A stretch of 61,899 nucleotides of DNA from Microseira wollei NIES-4236 (GCF_020521235.1 NZ_BLAY01000040.1:1-61899); one strand, 5' to 3'; positions 26,804 to 35,888 are shown, numbered from the stretch's first letter. Notes: generated by a model from the letters alone, not told the origin. Program-made: numbers and translations.

Positions 26804-26823
26804 CAATATAATCGATTATATTG
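26804..26823. promoter_or_regulatory. 20-bp perfect palindrome upstream of the DUF488 operon
   Basis: CAATATAATCGATTATATTG is a perfect palindrome ending 34 bases before the ATG at 26858. It includes TATAAT-like sequence, so a regulator bound here would cover the likely promoter. It is a candidate operator for the three-gene operon downstream. Confidence 0.6.
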
Positions 26824-26857
26824 GCGATCGCATCAACTCTATGTCAAGCTAAAAAAC

Positions 26858-27517
26858 ATGAATAACAGTAAAGAATTATTCACCATCGGGCATTCCAATC
26901 ATAGCATTGAAGCGTTTATTGCGTTGCTTCAACAGCATGGAGTTACGGCGCTGGCGGATGTGCGATCGCATCCCTACAGTCGCTATTTACCCCACTTCAC
27001 TCAATCCCCTTTAAAAGCCGCACTTTTAAATGCCGGAATTCGCTATGTTTTTCTGGGAAAAGAGTTAGGCGCAAGACCAAATAATCCCGATTGTTATGTT
27101 GATGGTAAAGCACTTTATGAAAGAATTGCTGCCACTGAATTATTCTCAGAAGGAATTCAACGCTTACTCAAAGGCGTAGAAACTTATAAAATTGCCCTCA
27201 TGTGCGCGGAAAAAGACCCTATTACCTGTCATCGCGCCATTTTAGTTTGTCAAAATCTCCGGCAATTTGAATTAGAAATCAATCATATTCTCAACGATGG
27301 TAATTTAGAATCCCACAATCACCTCGAAGAAAGGATGTTAAATTTGCATGGGTTAAGCGACGCCCAACAAAATAAACCCAAGCAGCTATCGCTTTTTGAT
27401 GCGGTACAATCAACAGATACCTCTATTCGCCCTAAAGAAGAAAGGCTCAAAGAAGCTTATCATTTACAAGGCGATAGGATTGCCTACCAGGAAAAAACAA
27501 ATGAAACAGACTCTTGA
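26858..27517 (+). CDS. DUF488-family protein, first of two
   Basis: 219 residues. The family marks are LFTIGHSNHSIEAFIALL at the start, ALADVRSHPYSRYLPHF, and the cysteine segment ALMCAEKDPITCHRAILV. DUF488 proteins are small nucleic-acid-linked proteins of unknown reaction, frequent in accessory and defence-type loci. A tail of about 75 residues follows the core. It is the first gene of an operon in which each next gene overlaps the previous one (17 and 13 bases). Confidence 0.85.
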   Translation: MNNSKELFTIGHSNHSIEAFIALLQQHGVTALADVRSHPYSRYLPHFTQSPLKAALLNAGIRYVFLGKELGARPNNPDCYVDGKALYERIAATELFSEGIQRLLKGVETYKIALMCAEKDPITCHRAILVCQNLRQFELEINHILNDGNLESHNHLEERMLNLHGLSDAQQNKPKQLSLFDAVQSTDTSIRPKEERLKEAYHLQGDRIAYQEKTNETDS

Positions 27518-27947
27518 TTTATACACGATTGGCTTTACTAAAAAAAGCGCCCAACAATTCTTCGATACCCTCGTAAAAGCGGGAGTTAAACGAGTCGTAG
27601 ATACCCGACTGAATAATGTATCCCAGTTGGCAGGGTTTGCCAAACGAGAAGACCTTAAGTATTTTCTGGGAAAGATTGGGAATATTGAATACATTCACCT
27701 GCTGGAGTTAGCACCCACAAAAGATATTTTGGACGCATATAAAAAAGATGGCGGAGATTGGGAAACCTATGAGAAGAAGTTCTTGCAACTGATGCGCGAT
27801 CGCCAAATCGAGGAACGCATTTCACCAGACATTCTACAGGGTGGATGTCTCCTCTGTAGCGAAGCCAAACCCCATAATTGCCATCGCCGTTTAGTTGCAG
27901 AATACCTAAACGAAAAGTGGGGGAATGTCAAGATATGCCATCTGTAA
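27501..27947 (+). CDS. DUF488-family protein, second copy
   Basis: 148 residues from ATG 27501 (MKQTLDLYTIGFTKKSAQQFF); the frame is open upstream but only inside the previous gene. The same core is seen: YTIGFTKKSAQQFFDTL, RVVDTRLNNVSQLAGF and the cysteine segment CLLCSEAKPHNCHRRLVAEYL. The two copies are clearly diverged, so they are different subfamilies and not a recent duplication. The start lies 17 bases inside the end of the first DUF488 gene. Confidence 0.88.
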   Translation: MKQTLDLYTIGFTKKSAQQFFDTLVKAGVKRVVDTRLNNVSQLAGFAKREDLKYFLGKIGNIEYIHLLELAPTKDILDAYKKDGGDWETYEKKFLQLMRDRQIEERISPDILQGGCLLCSEAKPHNCHRRLVAEYLNEKWGNVKICHL

Positions 27948-28657
27948 CTAGATTAATTTGTCTCGCCAATTCGTGGAAACATGGCGACAGGTGTATCGCT
28001 GGAATTAGCACAATTAAAGGACAGTGGATTCGCGTAGTTTCCGATTTACCCGATGGTCGAATTACCAAAGAAATGCGACAGATTGGCGGGACAGAACCCG
28101 CCTTATTAGATATTTTAGCCATTCCTTTAGCCAAAACCGGGCCAGATTACGGCTTTGAAACCGAAAACCTCTCAGTTTTGCCGGGAAAATGGGAGCGAGT
28201 CGGAGAAGTTACACCCGCACACCTGCTCAAATTTTGTAGCAAAGAAGAGTACATTTTGCACAACGATTTGAGACATGTGGAAGTTCCCTATTTGCAATCC
28301 TTGCCAGTATCTCAGCGACGGACTTTGGAATTAATCAAAGCAGTAAAAGTGTCCGTTAGACCCCTGGGAACGAAATACGAAGGCAGTCAAAAATGGGAAG
28401 GGACAATTGTGACCGAAAGCGGTAAAAAATTGACAACAAGTATCACAGATCCGGTATTTGTGAGAAAATTGGACTTAGGATATCGGCCTGAAAATCATTG
28501 TTTGGTTACGGTTAGTTTAAGTATGCCTTGGCGTCCGGATGATTGGAGAGGAGAAGGCGATCCTTGTTGGAAATTGATCGCAGGTGTGGTGGAATTACCG
28601 GAGGAACATAAGCCAAAAATAGAGAGCAAAGATGATTTGGATGACTTGCCGTTTTGA
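27935..28657 (+). CDS. dual OB-like domain protein
   Basis: 240 residues from ATG 27935 (MPSVTRLICLANSWKHGDRCIAG), overlapping the preceding gene by 13 bases. Two beta-rich halves can be seen: ITKGQW-type strands with GQWIRVVSDLPDGRI at about 30-45, and a second half with KVSVRPLGTKYEGSQKW and PENHCLVTVSLSMPW. I recall this as the dual-OB domain that travels with DUF488 genes, named from bacterial immunity surveys; this is from memory and not verified. It probably binds nucleic acid or a nucleotide. It closes the operon. Confidence 0.7.
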   Translation: MPSVTRLICLANSWKHGDRCIAGISTIKGQWIRVVSDLPDGRITKEMRQIGGTEPALLDILAIPLAKTGPDYGFETENLSVLPGKWERVGEVTPAHLLKFCSKEEYILHNDLRHVEVPYLQSLPVSQRRTLELIKAVKVSVRPLGTKYEGSQKWEGTIVTESGKKLTTSITDPVFVRKLDLGYRPENHCLVTVSLSMPWRPDDWRGEGDPCWKLIAGVVELPEEHKPKIESKDDLDDLPF

Positions 28658-28724
28658 AATGCGATCGCATTAAGATCCTGAGTCAAAAACCCTTGGCGAT
28701 CGCATATATTAAAGATAGGTAGCA

Positions 28725-28940
28725 ATGGGCAATTTTATGATGCGGTACAAAGAACGCTATTTGGTAGATGAAAACGGAAATCGCATTGGGGTATTTCTGG
28801 ATATCGCAGATTACCAAAAACTTCTGGAAGAGCTAGAAGAGTTGGAAGCAATTTGTGCCTATGACGCTGCCAAGGAATCTGATGACGAAGCAATTCCCTT
28901 TGAAGTTGCGATCGCTGAAATTGAGCAGGATCCGGAATGA
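28725..28940 (+). CDS. type II antitoxin-like protein (RelB/Phd type)
   Basis: 71 residues, possibly starting at the third Met (28740, MRYKERYLVDENGNRIGVFL). The core VFLDIADYQKLLEELEELEAI and an acidic tail resemble the small antitoxins paired with RelE/ParE toxins in cyanobacteria. Its stop overlaps the ATG of the next frame by four bases (ATGA at 28937), the usual layout of a toxin-antitoxin pair, but that toxin frame is broken after 19 residues. It is therefore an orphan antitoxin here. Confidence 0.75.
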   Translation: MGNFMMRYKERYLVDENGNRIGVFLDIADYQKLLEELEELEAICAYDAAKESDDEAIPFEVAIAEIEQDPE

Positions 28941-28996
28941 ACTATACTATCTTTATCCTGCGACGCGCTCAAAAAGATCGCGATGTTTACCGCTGA
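28937..28996 (+). pseudogene. truncated RelE/ParE-type toxin
   Basis: The frame MNYTIFILRRAQKDRDVYR ends at a TGA at 28994-28996. MxYTIFILRRAQK is the usual beginning of RelE-like toxins that follow this antitoxin type; the remaining 70 or so residues are not found downstream, where only HIP1-containing AT-rich DNA is seen. Confidence 0.65.
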
Positions 28997-29123
28997 ATTT
29001 TGGCTGAGAATGAGGTGCGATCGCCCCTCCAGATTTAGTCACACATATCCCTTCATGGCATACCTTGGAGATACTTAGCGATAGACAGTTTCAAGATATT
29101 CGTAATCATATTGCAAAACCCTC

Positions 29124-29186
29124 CTAGTTAATGTACTGAATTTGGTAAACAGGAGCGACATTTTCATCCATTAGATAGCGAATCAT
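29124..29186 (-). pseudogene. truncated DUF5615 (PIN-like) toxin
   Basis: MIRYLMDENVAPVYQIQYIN and a TAG. The start MIRYLMDEN is typical for DUF5615 PIN-like proteins, which are usually about 110 residues and follow a DUF433 gene. It begins 23 bases inside the DUF433 gene end, the common arrangement, but most of the protein is lost. Confidence 0.65.
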
Positions 29187-29586
29187 TTTGGTGCTTTTCC
29201 ACTACTTCTTTTATATTCCCAGGTGCAGCTAATTCCCGTTGGCGGCGAAGTGCTTTGTGTACTTCTGGATCGCGTCCGTATTTCGCTATCCGTTCCCGCA
29301 GTCGGATGATTGCAGGATGGGGATTCATTTCTTGATTCTTCCATTGCTGGTGACTCCACTCTAACCAATCTGCAAAGTATTTCCCGATAGTTTCTTTGTT
29401 ATGCAAGTAATACAAAATCGTCGCGTAAACTTGCTCTAAAGTCACAGTCCGAAATTTCGGCACAATTTCCTCTGGACTTAGCTTGCGATGAATATATTCA
29501 TAGAGAATACTTTCAATGCCAACCCGCGTCCCTTTAATCCGAATGTCCTTCGGTGCTAGAAAGTCGAAATAGTCTTCTAATTGCAT
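29164..29586 (-). CDS. DUF433 antitoxin-like protein
   Basis: 140 residues. The DUF433 core is IRIKGTRVGIESILYEYIHRK followed by LSPEEIVPKFRTVTLEQVYATILYYL (about 16-62), a helix-turn-helix type DNA-binding unit used by VapB-like antitoxins. The C-terminal half is helical and basic. GGGAGGGA lies just upstream of the ATG. Its toxin partner (DUF5615) overlaps its 3' end but is cut to 20 codons. A perfect 10-bp inverted repeat upstream (29641-29671) may be its own operator. Confidence 0.8.
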   Translation of the reverse strand: MQLEDYFDFLAPKDIRIKGTRVGIESILYEYIHRKLSPEEIVPKFRTVTLEQVYATILYYLHNKETIGKYFADWLEWSHQQWKNQEMNPHPAIIRLRERIAKYGRDPEVHKALRRQRELAAPGNIKEVVEKHQNDSLSNG

Positions 29587-29640
29587 GGTTTATCCCTCCC
29601 TTGACTCACCATTTTAGTTTAATTGACAGATGAATAACAA

Positions 29641-29671
29641 AGTTATAATCTGGAGCTGAAAGATTATAACT
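29641..29671 (-). promoter_or_regulatory. inverted repeat operator candidate for the DUF433 gene
   Basis: AGTTATAATC and GATTATAACT are perfect 10-bp arms with an 11-base spacer, 55 bases upstream of the DUF433 start. Each arm holds a TATAAT-like hexamer, so binding would block the promoter. Confidence 0.5.
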
Positions 29672-29725
29672 GAAATATGGAGGTGATTTTTGGGAGTGAT
29701 GCACCTTGAATTTTTCCTCCCATAT

Positions 29726-30196
29726 TCACGAATCAATTCTATCTAAAATTAAGTGTTCTGGTATCCAAAACTTATCCATCGGCATCAAAATCGCTTCGGG
29801 GATAAAGATATCCATTTGTTGCCCCCTTAAAATTGCGGGTGGCAATAAACCAAAGAGTTCGCCATATTCTTTCACTTCTTCCAGGATCAGATCGAATTCT
29901 TCTTGTACCTCATCGGGGTCAAGACAGTGAATTCCTCCTTCATCTTCGTAATATTCCTCCTCCTCGGGGTTGAAGGGGGAAGGGATCAGCTGATCCAATA
30001 AGTAATCTAACTTCTCGAATTCCCGACGCGGGATCAGGGCGGCGACTTCTTCCCCCGCTTGGTGTAAGATGATGCGATCGCCATCCAACACGACGCGGGC
30101 AATCGCCTCCTCCAACTTCTCCCTAACTTCATCAGTACTTAAACGGATAAATCCCGCATCTTCACCAACCGACTCTTTGTTTGTGCGCGATCGCAT
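29726..30196 (-). CDS. Phd-like N-terminal domain protein, hypothetical
   Basis: 156 residues from ATG 30196 ([16 protein letters not shown]). The first half resembles a Phd/YefM antitoxin: [20 protein letters not shown], then [24 protein letters not shown]. The second half is very acidic ([15 protein letters not shown]) and then hydrophobic toward the end ([22 protein letters not shown]). No toxin gene follows. The function is not known; an antitoxin or a DNA-binding regulator is possible. It is divergent from metH, with about 85 bases between the starts. Confidence 0.6.
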   Translation of the reverse strand: MRSRTNKESVGEDAGFIRLSTDEVREKLEEAIARVVLDGDRIILHQAGEEVAALIPRREFEKLDYLLDQLIPSPFNPEEEEYYEDEGGIHCLDPDEVQEEFDLILEEVKEYGELFGLLPPAILRGQQMDIFIPEAILMPMDKFWIPEHLILDRIDS

Positions 30197-30281
30197 AACA
30201 TCCCTCCCAAGGTCAAGGCACAATAGATTAAGTCGATCGTGCCAAACTAACTCAAGTCCTTATTTAAACCTTTTTTTCCCT

Positions 30282-33200
30282 ATGACTCATCCTTTCCTCC
30301 AACGCCTCCACAGTCCCCAACGTCCCGTTATCGTCTTTGACGGCGCGATGGGAACCAACTTGCAAGTGCAAAACCTCACCGCCGACGACTTTGGCGGTGC
30401 GGAATACGAAGGTTGCAATGAATATCTGGTACACACCAAACCAGAAGCAGTAGCAAAGGTGCATCGCGACTTCCTGGCGGCGGGTGCGGATGTGATCGAA
30501 ACCGATACTTTTGGCGGCACTTCCGTTGTGTTGGCAGAGTATGACTTAGCAGATCGGGCGTATTATCTCAACAAAACCGCCGCAGAACTTGCCAAGCGCG
30601 TCGCCAGTGAATTTTCCACACCAGAAAAACCGCGATTTGTAGCAGGTTCGATGGGACCAGGTACTAAGTTGCCGACGTTGGGACATATTGGTTTTGACAC
30701 GTTAAAAGCTGCTTTTATCGAACAAGCAGAAGGACTTTATGACGGCGGCGTCGATCTATTTATCATCGAAACTTGTCAGGATGTGCTGCAAATTAAAGCG
30801 GCGTTGAATGCAGTTGAAGCAGTGTTTCAGAACAAAGGACAGCGGATTCCCATAATGGTTTCCGTGACGATGGAAGTTCAGGGGACAATGCTTGTAGGTT
30901 CCGATATTAGTGCCGTCCTATCGATTCTGGAACCTTACCCAATTGATATTCTCGGTCTAAACTGCGCCACCGGACCAGACCGCATGGCAGAACACATCAA
31001 ATATCTCTGCGAACATTCGCCGTTTGTAGTTTCTTGCATTCCCAATGCCGGGTTACCCGAAAATATTGGCGGTCACGCCCATTACAAATTAACGCCGATG
31101 GAACTGCGGATGGCGTTGATGAAATTTGTCGAAGATTGGGGCGTGCAAGTAATTGGTGGTTGTTGCGGGACTCGCCCCGAACACATTCAAGCATTAGCCG
31201 AAATTGGTAATACTTTGACGCCAAAACAACGGCATCCTGAATTTGAACCTTCGGCAGCTTCTATTTATAGCGCCCAACCTTACATTCAAGATAATTCTTT
31301 CCTGATTGTGGGGGAAAGATTAAACGCCAGCGGTTCTAAGAAATGCCGCGATTTACTCAATGCAGAAGATTGGGATGGACTCGTTTCTTTGGCAAAATCC
31401 CAAGTAAAAGAAGGCGCGCACATCCTCGATGTCAACGTCGATTATGTGGGGCGCAACGGCGAACGGGATATGCACGAATTGGCTTCGCGCTTAGTCACAA
31501 ATGCTACCTTGCCCCTGATGCTCGACTCGACGGAATGGCAGAAAATGGAGGCGGGTTTAAAGGTCGTCGGAGGTAAGTGTATCCTCAATTCCACCAACTA
31601 TGAAGATGGGGAAGAACGCTTCTTCAAGGTGTTGGAATTGGCGAAAAAATACGGTGCTGGTGTCGTGATTGGCACTATCGACGAAGAAGGGATGGCGCGG
31701 ACGGCGGATCAGAAGTTTGCCATCGCACAACGCGCCTACAACCAAGCCGTCGCATTCGGCATCCCGCCCCACGAGATATTTTTTGATACACTCGCTCTAC
31801 CAATTTCCACGGGGATAGAAGAAGACCGCGCCAACGGAAAAGCCACCATCGAATCGATTCGCCGCATCCGGCAAGAATTGCCAGGATGTCACGTTCTTTT
31901 AGGTGTATCCAATGTATCTTTCGGGTTAAATCCAGCGGCGCGGGTTGTCCTCAATTCCATGTTCTTGCACGAAGCCATGCAAGTGGGAATGGATGCGGCG
32001 ATTGTCAGTGCGAGTAAAATTTTGCCCTTGGCGAAAATTGAACCAGAACATCAAGAAGTTTGCCGCAAGTTAATTTACGACGAACGGCAGTTTGACGGGG
32101 ATATTTGCACGTATGACCCCTTAGGGGAGCTTACCAAACTATTTGAAGGGAAGACAACCAAGCGCGATCGCAGCGGCGATGAAAACCTCCCCGTAGAAGA
32201 ACGCCTCAAGCGTCACATTATAGACGGCGAACGCATTGGTTTAGAAGCCGCATTGGCAAAAGCACTAGAACAATATCCACCATTAGAAATTATCAACACC
32301 TTCTTGTTAGATGGCATGAAAGTGGTGGGAGAATTGTTCGGTTCGGGACAAATGCAACTACCTTTCGTATTGCAATCAGCCGAAACCATGAAAGCAGCGG
32401 TGGCATATTTGCAACCGTTCATGGAAAAAGAAGAAACTGGCGATAATTCCAAGGGAACATTTATCATTGCCACCGTTAAAGGCGATGTCCACGATATTGG
32501 TAAAAACCTCGTGGATATCATTCTTTCTAATAACGGCTACAGGGTGATTAACCTGGGGATTAAACAGCCAGTGGACAACATCATCGAAGCTTACGAACAG
32601 CACAAAGCAGACTGCATCGCCATGAGTGGTTTGCTGGTGAAATCCACCGCCTTCATGAAAGAGAACTTGGAGGTATTTAACGAACGGGGAATTACAGTTC
32701 CGGTGATTTTGGGCGGTGCGGCTTTGACGCCGAAGTTTGTCCATGAAGATTGTCAGAATACTTACAAAGGCAAGGTTGTTTATGGCAAGGACGCTTTCTC
32801 GGATCTGCACTTCATGGATAAATTAATGCCAGCAAAGGCAGCAGGAAAGTGGGATGATTTAAACGGATTTTTGGGTGAATTCGCCGAAGAGAATGGCAAA
32901 ACATCTGCTACAAATGGCAAGGCTGCTAGCGAATCTGAAGCATCATCCGCGAAGAAAGCTGCTGAAAAACCGGAAGTAGAAGATACCAATCGTTCCGAAG
33001 CAGTCGCAATCGATATTGAACGTCCCACGCCGCCTTTCTGGGGAAGTCAATTATTGCAGCCAGAAGATATCCCATTAGAAGAGGTTTTCTGGTATTTGGA
33101 TTTGCAAGCTTTGATTGCTGGACAATGGCAATTCCGCAAGCCAAAAGAACAATCGCGGGAAGAGTATGATGGGTTTTTGGCAGAGAAGGTTTATCCGATT

Positions 33201-33848
33201 TTAGAGGAGTGGAAGCAGCGAGTTATTGAGGAAAAGCTACTGCATCCGCAGGCGATTTATGGGTATTTCCCTTGTTTGGCTGAGGGGAATTCGCTGTATA
33301 TCTACGATGCGGAAATGATCAAGGGCGGGCAGGATGCCCACCCCACAAGTCGAGTGGCAACGTTTAATTTTCCGCGTCAAAAGTCTATGCGCCGTTTGTG
33401 CATCGCGGATTTCTTTGCACCCGTTGAGTCGGGGAAGTTTGATGTGTTTCCCATGCAGGCGGTGACGGTGGGAAATATTGCGACGGAGTACGCGCAAAAG
33501 TTGTTTGCAGAGAACAAATACACCGATTATTTGTATTTCCACGGGTTAGCGGTGCAAACGGCGGAAGCGGTGGCGGAATGGGTACATGCGCGCATTCGTC
33601 GCGAGTTGGGATTTGGGGATAAGGAACCAGATAATATTCGCGATATTTTGGCGCAACGGTATCAAGGTTCGCGGTATAGTTTTGGATATCCGGCTTGTCC
33701 GAATATTCAGGATCAGTATAAGCAGTTGGAGTTGTTGGGAGCAAATCGCATCAACCTTTATATGGATGAAAGCGAACAACTTTATCCGGAACAATCAACA
33801 ACGGCGATTATTACCTATCACCCAGTCGCGAAATACTTCAGTGCTTAA
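30282..33848 (+). CDS. metH: cobalamin-dependent methionine synthase
   Basis: MetH moves a methyl group from 5-methyl-THF to homocysteine by way of cobalamin. From ATG 30282 ([15 protein letters not shown]) it has 1188 residues. Order: homocysteine domain with [10 protein letters not shown] and the zinc ligands in [12 protein letters not shown]; pterin domain with [12 protein letters not shown]; cap; B12 domain with [14 protein letters not shown] (cobalt-binding His), SGLLVKSTA and ILGGAALTP; reactivation domain with the end [17 protein letters not shown] and YHPVAKYF. A long low-complexity linker rich in Glu, Ala and Lys (about 865-905) joins the last two domains. The frame is open 71 codons further upstream but that part overlaps the divergent gene and looks non-native. 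Confidence 0.97.
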   Translation: MTHPFLQRLHSPQRPVIVFDGAMGTNLQVQNLTADDFGGAEYEGCNEYLVHTKPEAVAKVHRDFLAAGADVIETDTFGGTSVVLAEYDLADRAYYLNKTAAELAKRVASEFSTPEKPRFVAGSMGPGTKLPTLGHIGFDTLKAAFIEQAEGLYDGGVDLFIIETCQDVLQIKAALNAVEAVFQNKGQRIPIMVSVTMEVQGTMLVGSDISAVLSILEPYPIDILGLNCATGPDRMAEHIKYLCEHSPFVVSCIPNAGLPENIGGHAHYKLTPMELRMALMKFVEDWGVQVIGGCCGTRPEHIQALAEIGNTLTPKQRHPEFEPSAASIYSAQPYIQDNSFLIVGERLNASGSKKCRDLLNAEDWDGLVSLAKSQVKEGAHILDVNVDYVGRNGERDMHELASRLVTNATLPLMLDSTEWQKMEAGLKVVGGKCILNSTNYEDGEERFFKVLELAKKYGAGVVIGTIDEEGMARTADQKFAIAQRAYNQAVAFGIPPHEIFFDTLALPISTGIEEDRANGKATIESIRRIRQELPGCHVLLGVSNVSFGLNPAARVVLNSMFLHEAMQVGMDAAIVSASKILPLAKIEPEHQEVCRKLIYDERQFDGDICTYDPLGELTKLFEGKTTKRDRSGDENLPVEERLKRHIIDGERIGLEAALAKALEQYPPLEIINTFLLDGMKVVGELFGSGQMQLPFVLQSAETMKAAVAYLQPFMEKEETGDNSKGTFIIATVKGDVHDIGKNLVDIILSNNGYRVINLGIKQPVDNIIEAYEQHKADCIAMSGLLVKSTAFMKENLEVFNERGITVPVILGGAALTPKFVHEDCQNTYKGKVVYGKDAFSDLHFMDKLMPAKAAGKWDDLNGFLGEFAEENGKTSATNGKAASESEASSAKKAAEKPEVEDTNRSEAVAIDIERPTPPFWGSQLLQPEDIPLEEVFWYLDLQALIAGQWQFRKPKEQSREEYDGFLAEKVYPILEEWKQRVIEEKLLHPQAIYGYFPCLAEGNSLYIYDAEMIKGGQDAHPTSRVATFNFPRQKSMRRLCIADFFAPVESGKFDVFPMQAVTVGNIATEYAQKLFAENKYTDYLYFHGLAVQTAEAVAEWVHARIRRELGFGDKEPDNIRDILAQRYQGSRYSFGYPACPNIQDQYKQLELLGANRINLYMDESEQLYPEQSTTAIITYHPVAKYFSA

Positions 33849-33860
33849 TTAAGAATTTAA

Positions 33861-33892
33861 GAAACCCGGTTTTTTAGAAAAACCGGGTTTCT
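33861..33892. repeat. GAAACCCGGTTTTT palindrome
   Basis: GAAACCCGGTTTTT facing AAAAACCGGGTTTC, 13 bases after the metH stop; it may also act as the metH terminator. Confidence 0.85.
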
Positions 33893-33900
33893 CTACTCAT

Positions 33901-34069
33901 ATCTTGCACCAGTCGATTCACCCGCCGTGGAATCAATTCCACGGCTCATAGCGAAAGTCCATTGAAATGGACTGAAATATTATATACCAAGCATTTAGTC
34001 CTCTTGAGAGGACTTTCGCTGTTAGCCAGGGAATTGATTCCCTGGCGGGTGAGTAGGCAGGTGCAAGAT
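33901..34069. repeat. nested hairpin element C
   Basis: Pairs from outside in: ATCTTGCAC/GTGCAAGAT (33901-33909, 34061-34069), TCACCCGCC/GGCGGGTGA (33918-33926, 34044-34052), and AGCGAAAGTCC/GGACTTTCGCT (33950-33960, 34010-34020). Between these stand the hairpins GCCGTGGAA/TTCCACGGC, AGTCCATT/AATGGACT, AGTCCTCT/AGAGGACT and GCCAGGGAA/TTCCCTGGC. It can form a multi-branched cruciform. Confidence 0.92.
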
Positions 34070-34118
34070 GTGAGTGTACTTATCAGTCACACGATCGATT
34101 TAAAAGGAAGCTCTGACG

Positions 34119-34697
34119 ATGCCTGAACCCGATTGGCTAACAGATGAAGTCTTCGTGGTCGAGGATTTGTTCTCGCCGCAGGAGTGTGAAGAATACATCG
34201 AGTTGAGTGAGTCCTTGGGCTACGAGGAGGCGCTGGTGACCTCTCCCTATGGGCAGATCCTACGAACCGACATCCGGAACAACCAGCGCGTTATCTATGA
34301 CGATTTGGAGCTAGCAGACGAATTCTGGCAGCGAATCGAAGACCTCGTACCGACCAAGAAGGACAATTACTGGGCTGTCGGTGTAAACGAGCGCTTTCGC
34401 TTTTATCGCTATGACCCCGGTCAGCAGTTTGACTGGCATCAGGATGCTCCGTTCGAGCGGGACAATAGCGAGCGTAGCTTTTGGACTTTTATGATCTATC
34501 TCAACGACGGGTTCGAGGGCGGAGAAACCTCTTTCAATGACTCGTACTCGGATCGGCCTTTTGGGGACTTCCAGGTCTTTCCCCGTACAGGTATGGCTCT
34601 GTTCTTCATCCATTCGGTTTATCACAAGGGTGAGCCAGTAATTCAGGGGTGCAAATATGTCCTGCGTACCGATGTCATGTATGCCTCGTATTGGTAG
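34119..34697 (+). CDS. 2OG-Fe(II) oxygenase (prolyl 4-hydroxylase-like)
   Basis: 192 residues. The double-stranded beta-helix iron triad is seen as WHQDAPF (His and Asp, about 107-110) and HSVYHKGEPV (about 165-174), with the 2-oxoglutarate Arg in YVLRTDVMY. SGQQF-type sequence before the first His (YDPGQQFDWH) is typical of small P4H-like hydroxylases. The substrate may be a protein residue or a small molecule. The base composition is visibly richer in G and C than neighbouring genes and no HIP1 site occurs in it, which fits recent acquisition. AAAGGAAG lies upstream of the ATG. Confidence 0.85.
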   Translation: MPEPDWLTDEVFVVEDLFSPQECEEYIELSESLGYEEALVTSPYGQILRTDIRNNQRVIYDDLELADEFWQRIEDLVPTKKDNYWAVGVNERFRFYRYDPGQQFDWHQDAPFERDNSERSFWTFMIYLNDGFEGGETSFNDSYSDRPFGDFQVFPRTGMALFFIHSVYHKGEPVIQGCKYVLRTDVMYASYW

Positions 34698-34951
34698 GTC
34701 TGCCTATTTAAGAGCAGGGGGAAATAAACCAGTTGCGAAAAAAAAGAGAAAATAGAAGGTATTGAATTTGTTGATTGAAACCTATTTTCAGCAGTTTCGT
34801 GAGTTGATTGAAAACTGTAGTGTTGTACAGTCATTCAATCTTTTACCAGAAAAATTTAGGAGAAATTTGAAATTTGGATTATAATAATATATATCCATCT
34901 TCCTTGGAAAACCCTACCCAAATAACCTTACTTAACCTGTAGTGATGAGCT

Positions 34952-35539
34952 ATGATCGATTCTCTCAATGTGGCTCGCTACTTCATTGTAAGAGCTTACG
35001 AGGACGGTATAGAAGCTGAAATGACCAACATGAAAGTTCAAAAGCTTCTATATTATGCACAAAGCCTACATTTAGCCTTGTACGATGAGCCGTTGTTTGC
35101 TGAACAAATCCAAGCATGGCGATACGGCCCTGTGTGTCCTCCTGCTTACAGGTTTTACAGCGAGTTTGAAGCTAAGCAATTACCTATTCCCGATAAAGAA
35201 TTATTGTTAGAAATTCCTCAAGAAAAGAAAGAGCTTCTGGAAGAAGTTTGGGAATATTTTGGGGGTTACCATGCCTATCGACTTAGCGATATGACTCACT
35301 TGGAGTTTCCTTGGAAAAAAGCTCGCAAGGGATTGCCACCTCAAGCAAGTTCAACTGAGCCGATTCTGCTTGAGGATATGAAAGCATTAGGTCATCAGAA
35401 GCTAGATTTGATAGAGCGCGATCATCCCGCTTATGAGTCGGTCATGTCTGAAGTCTTGAAGGATACTTCTGATTCACAATCCTCAAATCGCATTAGCAAA
35501 GGAGAAGTACGTGACTGGCTCAACTCCCTTCTCGATTGA
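34952..35539 (+). CDS. Panacea-domain antitoxin-like protein (SocA/GepA type)
   Basis: 195 residues. The Panacea (DUF4065) domain is plain: VARYFIVRAYEDG, MTNMKVQKLLYYAQSLHLAL, AWRYGPVCPPAYRFY (about 54-68) and later LSDMTHLEFPWKKAR. Panacea proteins act as hyper-mobile antitoxins that neutralise unrelated toxins. The C-terminal tail ends SKGEVRDWLNSLLD. The following toxin-like gene overlaps its end by 29 bases, which strongly suggests a bicistronic toxin-antitoxin unit. Confidence 0.88.
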   Translation: MIDSLNVARYFIVRAYEDGIEAEMTNMKVQKLLYYAQSLHLALYDEPLFAEQIQAWRYGPVCPPAYRFYSEFEAKQLPIPDKELLLEIPQEKKELLEEVWEYFGGYHAYRLSDMTHLEFPWKKARKGLPPQASSTEPILLEDMKALGHQKLDLIERDHPAYESVMSEVLKDTSDSQSSNRISKGEVRDWLNSLLD

Positions 35540-35888
35540 AGAATCGGAAAATTTCAAGCGTTCTTTCAAAAAGCTTGCTAAAACTCACGGCTCTGATTTT
35601 GTTGAGGTTGTTGCGCAAGTTTTAGAAGCTTTGATTGAAGACCAGTACCCGCTCAATTCTCGTAATGAACCTTTACCTGGGAAGATTGATTTACCTGAAG
35701 GATGGACTTTTCACAAGTTGCAGTTTAAATTTTCTAAAGGTGCTTCAGGGCAAATCAGATTGATGTATTTAGTCAATCCGACTGATTGTGCAATCAGACT
35801 GGTGTGGATTTACAGTCACGAGCAGTTTGCCAAACGTCCTGCTGACAAAGATTTAAAGAGTGTTATTAAAGAAATATTAGATTTTTAG
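35511..35888 (+). CDS. RelE/ParE-like toxin partner of the Panacea protein
   Basis: 125 residues starting at a GTG (35511), 29 bases inside the Panacea gene. The frame reads SENFKRSFKKLAKTHG, a core LPGKIDLPEGWTFHKLQFKF, then GQIRLMYLVNPTDCAIRLVW and IYSHEQFAKRP. This order of an N-terminal helix pair followed by a four-strand sheet resembles RelE/YafQ-like ribonuclease toxins, although the catalytic residues cannot be assigned safely. Its 3' end overlaps the convergent Uma2 gene by 23 bases. Confidence 0.7.
   Translation: MTGSTPFSIEESENFKRSFKKLAKTHGSDFVEVVAQVLEALIEDQYPLNSRNEPLPGKIDLPEGWTFHKLQFKFSKGASGQIRLMYLVNPTDCAIRLVWIYSHEQFAKRPADKDLKSVIKEILDF

Noticed and set aside
30069-30281. N-terminal extension of MetH
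   Set aside because: These 71 codons are the reverse strand of the divergent Phd-like gene; MetH begins at the ATG at 30282.
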